A model generated the notes under the pieces. That model was not told the DNA's origin. It did no database searches and worked only from the letters and a program-made list of their open reading frames with translations. 7,529 nt of DNA from JACRLI01 sp035542815 (GTDB taxonomy: Bacteria; Eisenbacteria; RBG-16-71-46; JACRLI01): positions 1 through 7,529 of the forward strand of contig DATKKS010000272.1 of the NCBI GenBank assembly GCA_035542815.1, in the 5' to 3' direction. Within the stretch, counting starts at the first letter, position 1; each line of letters opens with the position of its first letter. Below, piece by piece: positions 1 to 5,416 of this stretch. The position numbers were made by a program, and so were the translations under genes.

Positions 1-294
1 GGCCTTCGCGCCCTCGGCCTTGGCGGGCTTGGCCCCCTTGACCTCGCACGAGGTGACGGTCATGCGGTACTCGAGCGTGACCTTGTCGCCCACCTTGAGG
101 TCGGCCGGGATCTTCGAGCCGGCGTCGATGGCCAGCTCCCAGCGGTCCTTGCCCTTCTGCACCACGATCATGTCGGCGGTCTTCTCCAGGACCGGGCCGG
201 TGACCTGGTAGGTCTTGGGCGCGGCGGCGAAGGCGGCCATGGCCGCAGCCAGCACGGCGCACGCCAGCAGGGCGATCACCACGACACGTTTCAT
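1..294 (-). CDS. Small secreted protein, partial (C-terminus beyond left edge)
   Basis: I do not recognise the family with certainty. The 98 visible residues begin with a clear Sec signal peptide (MKRVVVIALLACAVLAAAMA, cleavage likely after AFAAA near residue 25). A short beta-rich stretch follows (residues 28-85: YQVTGPVLE, DMIVVQKGKDRWELAID, LKVGDKVTLEYRMTV), which is the pattern of a small OB-like/DUF5666-type barrel. Residues 86-98 form a Lys/Ala-rich tail (KGAKPAKAEGAKA) that runs off the window. The product is probably periplasmic. The ATG at 294 was chosen because AGGAGG lies 6 bases upstream (minus strand, 306-301) and the signal peptide starts directly there. A TTGACT-N17-TAGCTT promoter sits further upstream on the same strand. 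The gene is divergent from the DUF2911 gene. I am confident it is a real exported protein; its function is unknown. Confidence 0.85.
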   Translation of the reverse strand, partial: MKRVVVIALLACAVLAAAMAAFAAAPKTYQVTGPVLEKTADMIVVQKGKDRWELAIDAGSKIPADLKVGDKVTLEYRMTVTSCEVKGAKPAKAEGAKA

Positions 295-423
295 GTTCGT
301 CCTCCTGTGACGGGTCCGAGGTTACTTCGCGGACTTCCCGCCGGTCTTGGACTCCCGGCAGCCGGCGGCTCGCCCTTGGCCGGCACCGCTCCCCGGGCCG
401 GGGCGCTCATCTGCCGGGAAAAG

Positions 424-452
424 AAGCTAGCGCCGGGGTGGTGGGGAGTCAA
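424..452 (-). promoter_or_regulatory. Putative sigma70-type promoter for the leftward gene
   Basis: On the minus strand, TTGACT (452-447) is separated by 17 bases from TAGCTT (429-424). The -35 matches five of six consensus bases and the -10 has the TAnnnT core. It would start transcription near 417, leaving a leader of about 120 bases before the ATG at 294. Read by eye only. Confidence 0.4.
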
Positions 453-485
453 ACCGAGGTCAGGCCGTTGCCCAGCTTCTGCCGG

Positions 486-515
486 TTGCGCTCCCCGGGC
501 ACCTCGATCTACGAT
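486..515 (+). promoter_or_regulatory. Putative promoter for the DUF2911 gene
   Basis: TTGCGC (486-491), an 18-base spacer, then TACGAT (510-515). The same -35 hexamer and spacer length occur before the DUF4159 gene (2262-2291, TTGCGC-N18-TATCAT), which supports both as a local promoter type. Transcription would start near 522, about 75 bases before the ATG at 598. Confidence 0.4.
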
Positions 516-597
516 CCATGCGGCCGCGACGTACGCTCTCCCCCGGCGAGGGCCCTTGGCCCTGCGTCCGGCCTCCATTCCAGGAAGGAGTCGCAGA

Positions 598-1755
598 ATG
601 AAGCCCCCGATCTTCGCTGTCTCCGCTCTATCCGCCTTGCTCCTGGCCGGCGCCGCCAGGGCTGACGATGCCGGGAACTTCGTGCTCCGCCTGGGGCAGG
701 ACACCACCAGCGTCGAGCAATACACCCGCTCGACCAACCGCCTGGAGGTGAACCAGGTGGGGCGCTCGCCCCGGGTGCTGCGGCGGCACTTCGTCTACGA
801 TTACTCGGGCGGAGCGTTCACCCATCTCGCGGTGGACGTCAGGGCCCCGGGCTCGGCCACCCCGATGCAGACCGTCGAGGTCACGGCGGAGCCGGACTCC
901 CTCCGCGTGAAGATCCAGGGTGCCAACGGCCCGTCCCAGACCGCGGCCCTCGCGGCTCCCCGCGGCACGTGCGTCGCGGTCTATTCCAGTCCCCTGACGG
1001 TCTACGAGTCCGAGATCATGCGGATGGTCGGGAGCGGACAGGACAGCTCCCGGCTCACGCTCTACCTGGTCGGGTTCCCCAGCACCACCTGGCTCAGCCT
1101 GCACCGTCTGGGCGGCGATTCCGTGGAGATCTCCACCGGGAACAGCGACCTGTCCCACGCCCGGATCGACTCCCAGGGACACGTGCTCGGCCTGCTCCCC
1201 ATCGCGGGCACTGGCAAGTTCAGCCTGGAGCGCGTGGCGAGCCTGGATCTCGACGCCATGGCCGACGCCTTCGCGGCCCGCGAGAAGGCCGGCACGGGCC
1301 TCGGGGTGCTTTCCCCACGCGACTCGGTCAAGACGACCGTGGCGGGGGCCGCCCTGTGGATCGACTACGGCCGCCCGGGCAAGCGCGGCCGCCCGATCTT
1401 CGGGAACGTGGTGCCCCTGGGCGCCGTCTGGCGCGCGGGAGCCAACGCGGCCACCCAGTTCCGCACCGACAAGGCCCTGGACTTCGGCGGCACGGTGGTG
1501 CCCGCAGGCTTCTACTCGCTGTGGGTCGTCCCCGAGGCCGGGGCCTGGACCCTGATCTTCAACAGCCAGACGGGGCAGTGGGGGACGATGCACGACCCCG
1601 CCCGGGATGTCTACAAGGTGGCCATGAAGCTCTCCACGCTCCCTGAGATCGTCGAGCGCTTCACCATCGGGGTGGAGCCCTCCGCCGCCGGCGGGACGCT
1701 CAACATGGACTGGGACACCACGCGAGCTTCGGTGGGGTTCGCGGTCAAACCGTGA
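598..1755 (+). CDS. Exported DUF2911-domain protein
   Basis: The 385-residue protein has a Sec signal peptide (residues 1-22, ending in GAARA before DDAG). Residues 23 to about 235 are a beta-rich region I cannot assign. A C-terminal DUF2911 domain covers about 238-385. Its hallmarks are the WIDYGRPGKRGRPIFG stretch (254-269), VPLGAVWRAGANAATQF (272-288), VPAGFYSLWVVP (301-312), WTLIFNSQTGQWG (317-329) and a final TLNMDWDTTRASV strand block. DUF2911 is a family of secreted proteins of unknown biochemical function, usually found alone or after a short N-terminal region, so the ~210-residue N-terminal part is unusual. I chose the ATG at 598, not an upstream in-frame start, because GGAAGGAG lies seven bases before it and the signal peptide begins there. 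The product is probably periplasmic or surface-associated. The domain call is firm; the role is unknown. Confidence 0.88.
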   Translation: MKPPIFAVSALSALLLAGAARADDAGNFVLRLGQDTTSVEQYTRSTNRLEVNQVGRSPRVLRRHFVYDYSGGAFTHLAVDVRAPGSATPMQTVEVTAEPDSLRVKIQGANGPSQTAALAAPRGTCVAVYSSPLTVYESEIMRMVGSGQDSSRLTLYLVGFPSTTWLSLHRLGGDSVEISTGNSDLSHARIDSQGHVLGLLPIAGTGKFSLERVASLDLDAMADAFAAREKAGTGLGVLSPRDSVKTTVAGAALWIDYGRPGKRGRPIFGNVVPLGAVWRAGANAATQFRTDKALDFGGTVVPAGFYSLWVVPEAGAWTLIFNSQTGQWGTMHDPARDVYKVAMKLSTLPEIVERFTIGVEPSAAGGTLNMDWDTTRASVGFAVKP

Positions 1756-1807
1756 ACCTGGCCTGAGGCCTGACCTGCCCACGCCCGGCGCAGCCGAGGA
1801 GGTGCCC

Positions 1808-2248
1808 ATGTACGTCTGCCCGCAGTGCAGCGAGGAGTACTCGGCCCTGGAGCCGGCGTGTCCGAAGTGCGGGTCGGTGGGCCGCGACCCCGAGTTCCTG
1901 CGCGGGATCCCCGAGCCGGACGAGCCGCCGGAGACCCTCGAGGACTGGGTGGTGGTGCTGCGCACCCCCGACGAGGTGCAGGCGCGGCTGGCCCAGGGCT
2001 TCCTGGCCACCCAGGGCATCGAGGCCATGATCTACCCGCTGGAGGGCGCCACCGGCTTCGAGCCGTTCGGGCACCCGGGGATCGTGGAGGAGATCGCGCT
2101 TCCCGGCCGCGCGCACCCGCACTCCGTCCGGCCCATCCGGCTGCTGGTGGCCCCGGACAGCGCGCCCGAGGCGCTCGGCGCGCTGCGCGCGCTGCGGGAC
2201 CGGCCGGTGAGGCTGGGCGACTCGGAGGACACCGACGCCGATTCGTAG
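1808..2248 (+). CDS. Zinc-ribbon protein with DUF2007-like domain
   Basis: This is a 146-residue cytoplasmic protein with no signal peptide or membrane segment. The N-terminus is a four-cysteine zinc ribbon (CPQC at 4-7, CPKC at 18-21), followed by an acidic/Pro linker (27-45). Residues 46-115 (WVVVLRTPDEVQARLAQGFL, then ATQGIEAMIYP) resemble the DUF2007 'putative signal transducing protein' fold, in which a short alpha/beta domain reads 'hT.n..eA.l.kglLes.GI.a.i'. RPIRLLVAPDSAPEALGALR (108-127) fits the second half of that domain. The ATG at 1808 is preferred over the GTG two codons earlier (1802) because GAGGAGG (1796-1802) sits five bases before it and overlaps the GTG. It begins 52 bases after the DUF2911 gene, with no obvious terminator or promoter between, so co-transcription is likely. 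No partner or ligand is known. Confidence 0.82.
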   Translation: MYVCPQCSEEYSALEPACPKCGSVGRDPEFLRGIPEPDEPPETLEDWVVVLRTPDEVQARLAQGFLATQGIEAMIYPLEGATGFEPFGHPGIVEEIALPGRAHPHSVRPIRLLVAPDSAPEALGALRALRDRPVRLGDSEDTDADS

Positions 2249-2261
2249 GGGCGCATGGCAG

Positions 2262-2291
2262 TTGCGCCGGCCGCGGCGACTCCCCTATCAT
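2262..2291 (+). promoter_or_regulatory. Putative promoter for the DUF4159 gene (leaderless type)
   Basis: TTGCGC (2262-2267), an 18-base spacer, then TATCAT (2286-2291). The -10 ends only nine bases before the ATG at 2301, so transcription would start at or just before the start codon, and no Shine-Dalgarno is visible. The TTG at 2262 that could open the frame earlier is part of the proposed -35 element. Confidence 0.4.
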
Positions 2292-2300
2292 CTGGCTAGC

Positions 2301-3221
2301 ATGATCGCATTTCTTGAGTTCGCGGCAGGCTGCCGCGCCGCCCGGCCGATCTGGGCGGCGCTGTTCGTAGCTGCCCTGTGGGGCGTGGCGCCGCGCGCCG
2401 GCGCCGCGGCCATCGCGCCCGGCGGCCTTCCGCCCGCCCCCCTGGTCCAGGCCGCCCCGGACACCGCGCCGCAGGGTCCCGGGCTGGGGGAGATCCCGGC
2501 GCCGGCGCCGGGCCAGCTGCAGCCGGCCCGCCCGGTCCGGCCGGCGCGCCGCGGCCCGTACCCGATCGTGACCCCGCCTCCGCCGGCGGCCCCGAGCGAG
2601 CCTCACCAAGTCACCGCCTCGCCCGAGGGCTTCGCGATCGCCCAGCTCAAGTACGGCGGCGGCGGCGACTGGTACGCCGACGAGACCTCCATCGAGAACC
2701 TGCTGGCGGCGCTCAAGGAGCGCACCACGGTGAAGGTGGCGCGGTCCGAGCGGGTGGTGGTCTCGGCGGGCGACGAGCAGCTGTTCAACTACCCGTTCCT
2801 GTACATCGTGGGCCACGGAAACATCAAGTTCACCCCGCTGGAGGTGGAGCGGCTGCGCGCCTACCTGCAGGGCGGGGGCTTCCTGTGGGCCAACGACGAC
2901 TACGGCATGGACCCTTCGTTCCGCCGCGAGATCAAGCGCGTGCTGCCGGGCGACTCCCTGGTGGAGCTGCCCTTCGACCACGAGATCTACCGCTCGTTCT
3001 ACAAGATCCAGGGCGGGCTGCCCAAGATCCACGAGCACGACGGCGGTCCGGCGCGCGCGCTGGCGGTGTACCACGGCGGCCGGATGGTGGTGTTCTACGA
3101 CTTCGATTCCGACATCGGCGACGGCATCGAGGACAACGAGATGCACCACGACCCCCCGGAGAAGCGGGAGGCCGCCATGCAGATGGCCATCAACATCGTG
3201 ATGTACGCGTTGACCCACTGA
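2301..3221 (+). CDS. Exported DUF4159-domain protein
   Basis: The 306-residue protein has an N-terminal hydrophobic segment (about 17-36, WAALFVAALWGVAPRAGAAA) that acts as a signal peptide or anchor. A Pro/Ala-rich linker (38-105) follows, then a DUF4159 domain (110-306). Recognisable blocks are FAIAQLKYGGGGDWYAD (111-127), FNYPFLYIVGHGNIKFT (162-178), LRAYLQGGGFLWANDDYG (185-202) and FYDFDSDIGDG (265-275). DUF4159 proteins have a glutamine-amidotransferase-like fold and often occur beside MoxR/DUF58/VWA gene sets, none of which is in this window. Start choice: the ATG at 2301 begins the signal sequence but lacks a ribosome-binding site. An in-frame TTG at 2262 would add 13 residues and overlaps a likely -35 element. 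The enzymatic role is unknown; the domain assignment is strong. Confidence 0.88.
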   Translation: MIAFLEFAAGCRAARPIWAALFVAALWGVAPRAGAAAIAPGGLPPAPLVQAAPDTAPQGPGLGEIPAPAPGQLQPARPVRPARRGPYPIVTPPPPAAPSEPHQVTASPEGFAIAQLKYGGGGDWYADETSIENLLAALKERTTVKVARSERVVVSAGDEQLFNYPFLYIVGHGNIKFTPLEVERLRAYLQGGGFLWANDDYGMDPSFRREIKRVLPGDSLVELPFDHEIYRSFYKIQGGLPKIHEHDGGPARALAVYHGGRMVVFYDFDSDIGDGIEDNEMHHDPPEKREAAMQMAINIVMYALTH

Positions 3222-3322
3222 GCCTCGTCCCCACCCCCGAACTCTGGCCACTCGGGTAGCTCACCACCGGGGCCTTCACGGCGACCAAGCCACGAGGGCC
3301 TCGCACCCGCTGGAGGGCCAGA

Positions 3323-4576
3323 ATGCCCCGCAGACTCCCCGGACCGATCCGTTCCGCAAGCCTCCCCCGCGCGACCCGCGCCCGGGCGATCGCCGCCCCG
3401 CTCCTCGCCGCGCTCCTCGGCCTGCTCATGGCCTCGAGCTGCGCAGCGCAGTCCGGCTCCGAGGTGCCCTCCAAGTTCTTCGGGCTGGCCGTGCAGCACC
3501 CGTGGGACTACCCGCCGATCGCCTTCGGCAACATCTCGCACTTCACCTTCGCCTGGGGGGCGGTCGAGGCGGTGAAGGACAGCTTCGACTTCACCAACCT
3601 CGACTCCCTGGTGGCCGACGCCGTGCACCACGGGCTGGTGGACGGCGCCACCAATACCGTCCGCATGGGGCTCACCCTGGGTCTCACCCCCGACTGGGCC
3701 CTCAAGAACGACAGCACCTGCACTTACAAGGACGCCGCCAGCGGCCACTTCCAGTGCAGCGCGCCCCCCGGCACCTACACCCAGATGCTGCAGCTGGCGC
3801 AGGCGGCCTACCCCATCGTGCACCAGGATCCGTACTCGATCCTGCTCACGCCCTCGGTGACCAGCAAGGTCAGCAAGATGGTGAGCTGGATGGCCGGCTA
3901 CCTGCACGCGGGCGGGTGGCAGTACGCCGACGGCGGCGCCTTCCACGGCTACATGGGCGCGAACGGATCGAGCCTGTTCCCGATGCCGGAGGACAGCGGC
4001 AGCTTCGGCTCGATCATCACCAAGGTCACCGAGATGCGCGCGGTGTTCGACACCAGCGGCCTGGCCGGCAAACCCATGTTCCAGACCGAGGGCAGCTGGG
4101 GCAACTTCAACGTGACGGACCCGGACAGCCAGACCGCCTGGCTGGCGCGCTACATGCTGCTGCAGGCGGGGCTGAGCGCCTCCACCAACCTGCAGCTGGC
4201 CTCGTGGTTCGCCTGGGCCGACTCCAACTTCGGCTGGGGCGACATCCAGACCCGCTCGCAGCAGCCCACCGCGGCGGGCACGGCGTACGGCCAGGTCTTC
4301 CGCTGGATGGCCGGCGCCACCGCCTCGCCGTGCAGCCTGGCGGCCAACGGCACCTGGACCTGCAAGCTGCAGCGCCCGAACGGCTACGCGGCCAAGGCGG
4401 TGTGGAACGCCAACGGTCCGCTGTCCTACAAGCCCGGCCCGCTCTACGATCGGTACCGGGACCTCGCGGGCGATTCCATGGCCGGAACGCACGTGCGGCT
4501 GGCGGCGGCGGCCGCCGCATGCAGAGCGGGATCTACTTCCTGCGGCTCGAAGGCCCGGCCCCGGGCCCGAGCGTGA
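3323..4576 (+). CDS. Exported glycoside-hydrolase-like protein, probably degraded
   Basis: The 417-codon frame has GGAGGG six bases before its ATG and an export signal with a basic n-region and a hydrophobic core (22-38, ending MASSC-AAQ; SPase I or a weak lipobox). The rest resembles a (beta/alpha)8 glycosidase of the GH39/GH5-like type: FGLAVQHPWDYPP (53-65), RMGLTLGLTPDWAL (114-127), ILLTPS (173-178), YLHAGGWQYADGGAFHGYMG (193-212), the likely nucleophile E256 in PMFQTEGSWG, then WFAWADSNFGWG (295-306). The KAVWN...YRDLAG block (358-383) fits the usual C-terminal beta part. Between QCSAPP (144-149) and GTYTQMLQLAQAAY (150-163), where relatives carry the acid/base 'WNEPN' segment, nothing remains. 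The last ~25 residues (RLAAAAAACRAG...) are junk-like because the frame departs from a sorting-domain tail encoded at 4519-4596. The protein is probably exported but catalytically inactive or a decaying gene. The fold is judged by eye. Confidence 0.7.
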   Translation: MPRRLPGPIRSASLPRATRARAIAAPLLAALLGLLMASSCAAQSGSEVPSKFFGLAVQHPWDYPPIAFGNISHFTFAWGAVEAVKDSFDFTNLDSLVADAVHHGLVDGATNTVRMGLTLGLTPDWALKNDSTCTYKDAASGHFQCSAPPGTYTQMLQLAQAAYPIVHQDPYSILLTPSVTSKVSKMVSWMAGYLHAGGWQYADGGAFHGYMGANGSSLFPMPEDSGSFGSIITKVTEMRAVFDTSGLAGKPMFQTEGSWGNFNVTDPDSQTAWLARYMLLQAGLSASTNLQLASWFAWADSNFGWGDIQTRSQQPTAAGTAYGQVFRWMAGATASPCSLAANGTWTCKLQRPNGYAAKAVWNANGPLSYKPGPLYDRYRDLAGDSMAGTHVRLAAAAAACRAGSTSCGSKARPRARA

Positions 4577-4596
4577 AGGTGGTTGTGGTACGCTGA
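4519..4596 (+). pseudogene. Out-of-frame remnant of a FlgD-Ig/type IX-like C-terminal sorting tail
   Basis: Codons from 4519 read MQSGIYFLRLEGPAPGPSVK followed by VVVVR and a stop at 4594-4596. This is the classic final strand pair of secretion-tail domains ('SGvYfyrL.a.....KvvvvR') found at the C-terminus of exported enzymes in FCB-type bacteria. It lies one frame away from the glycosidase gene, which reads through the same bases and stops at 4576. The preceding ~50-60 residues of such a domain are absent, so this is a stump, not a gene. A GC-only run (4501-4517) marks the junction. Confidence 0.6.
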
Positions 4597-4669
4597 GGCT
4601 CGGCATCGGCCCCGGCCGTGGCGCGGGACGGGCCATCCGCGCCCCAGCCGGGCGAGAGGGAGGGCGGGC

Positions 4670-5416
4670 ATGGCGGCAAAGAACGGAAAAGGCAATGGGG
4701 CCGCGCGGCACGAGGCCGAGGCGCCGGAGCCCCGCACCGCGCTGGTGACCGGGGGCAACCGGGGCATCGGCCTGGAAGTGTGCCGCCAGCTCGCGCGCCG
4801 GGGGCTCCGCGTGATCCTCACCGCCCGCGACCAGCGGCTGGGACGCGGCGCCGCGGCGAGCCTGCACCGCGAAGGTCTGGAGGTGGAGTTCCGCCGCCTG
4901 GACGTCACCGAGGCGGGCGCCCCGGAGGCGCTGGCGGACACTCTGCGGCGTGCCGAGCGGCACCTGGATGTGCTGGTGAACAACGCCGCCGTCTACCCAC
5001 AGGGCGGCGCGCTGGAGGTGGGGGAGGACACCGCGCGCGAGGCGTTCGAGACCAACCTTTTCGGACCCCTGAGGCTGTGCCGAGCATTCCTGCCCGGCAT
5101 GCTGGAGCGCGGCTACGGGCGGATCGTGAACGTCTCCAGCGGCGACGCGTCCTTCGGCGAGAAGCTGGCCGGCCCGGCCGCCTACTGCATCTCCAAGACC
5201 GCGCTCAACGCGCTCACCGTGAAGCTGGCCCAGCTGGCGCGCGGGGACGTGAAGGTGAACTGCGTGTGCCCCGGCTGGGTGCGCACCCGGATGGGCGGGC
5301 CCAACGCCACCCGCGGCGTGCGCAAGGGCGCGGAGACCATCGTGTGGCTGGCCACGCTGCCCCCGGACGGCCCCAACGGCGGGTTCTTCCGCGACCGGAA
5401 GGCGATCCCGTGGTGA
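4670..5416 (+). CDS. Short-chain dehydrogenase/reductase (SDR), NAD(P)-dependent
   Basis: The 248-residue cytosolic protein is a classical SDR. The Rossmann nucleotide-binding motif TGGNRGIG is at 27-34, the NNAA motif at 104-107, the active-site Asn at 129 (ETNLFG), the catalytic Ser at 156/157 (NVSSG) and the YxxxK pair at Y172/K176 (YCISK), with CPGWV at 200-204. The arrangement resembles the carbonyl-reductase-like SDRs. The basic TARD after the second strand (51-54) suggests NADPH preference. The first ~20 residues are polar and probably disordered. The ATG at 4670 was preferred over upstream starts because an AGAGGGAGGG purine run lies just before it and the Rossmann fold begins soon after. 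Its stop codon overlaps the GTG start of the selenoprotein candidate (GTGA), implying translational coupling. The substrate is not predictable. Confidence 0.93.
   Translation: MAAKNGKGNGAARHEAEAPEPRTALVTGGNRGIGLEVCRQLARRGLRVILTARDQRLGRGAAASLHREGLEVEFRRLDVTEAGAPEALADTLRRAERHLDVLVNNAAVYPQGGALEVGEDTAREAFETNLFGPLRLCRAFLPGMLERGYGRIVNVSSGDASFGEKLAGPAAYCISKTALNALTVKLAQLARGDVKVNCVCPGWVRTRMGGPNATRGVRKGAETIVWLATLPPDGPNGGFFRDRKAIPW

Larger units (their letters stand above)
295..597. other. Divergent intergenic region
   Basis: This ~300 bp stretch separates the leftward secreted protein from the rightward DUF2911 gene. It holds the leftward Shine-Dalgarno (301-306), one promoter candidate per strand (424-452 minus; 486-515 plus) and the Shine-Dalgarno of the DUF2911 gene (582-590). 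Both strands are open for long stretches, but those frames give Pro/Ala/Arg-rich, low-complexity translations typical of GC-rich shadow frames, so I call no gene here. Confidence 0.5.

Noticed and set aside
307..597. In-frame upstream extension of the DUF2911 gene (97 extra codons)
   Set aside because: It would bury the signal peptide, contains no recognisable domain, and a good Shine-Dalgarno precedes the ATG at 598.
291..737. Leftward open frame of 148 codons overlapping the start of the DUF2911 gene, with its TGA overlapping the ATG at 294
   Set aside because: The translation is Pro/Ala/Arg-rich and low in complexity, lacks a ribosome-binding site and runs antisense to a well-supported signal peptide.
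1611..3251. Very long leftward open frame (546 codons) antisense to the DUF2007-like and DUF4159 genes
   Set aside because: Its Ala/Arg/Gly/Val-rich, repetitive composition is typical of the antisense of GC-rich genes; the sense frames carry clear domains and motifs.
3222..3322. Possible terminator or promoter between the DUF4159 and glycosidase genes
   Set aside because: CCTCGT/ACGAGG pair only over ~60 bases with no T-run, and TTGACC at 3210 has no -10 at 16-18 bases.
4498..4520. Programmed ribosomal frameshift joining the glycosidase to its sorting tail
   Set aside because: No X-XXY-YYZ slippery heptamer or A-rich run is present, and most of the tail domain is absent, so a deletion explains the data better.
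3095..4963. Leftward 622-codon open frame antisense to the glycosidase and SDR genes
   Set aside because: It is a GC-bias shadow; it opposes the conserved TGGNRGIG, YxxxK and FQTEGSWG motifs on the sense strand.
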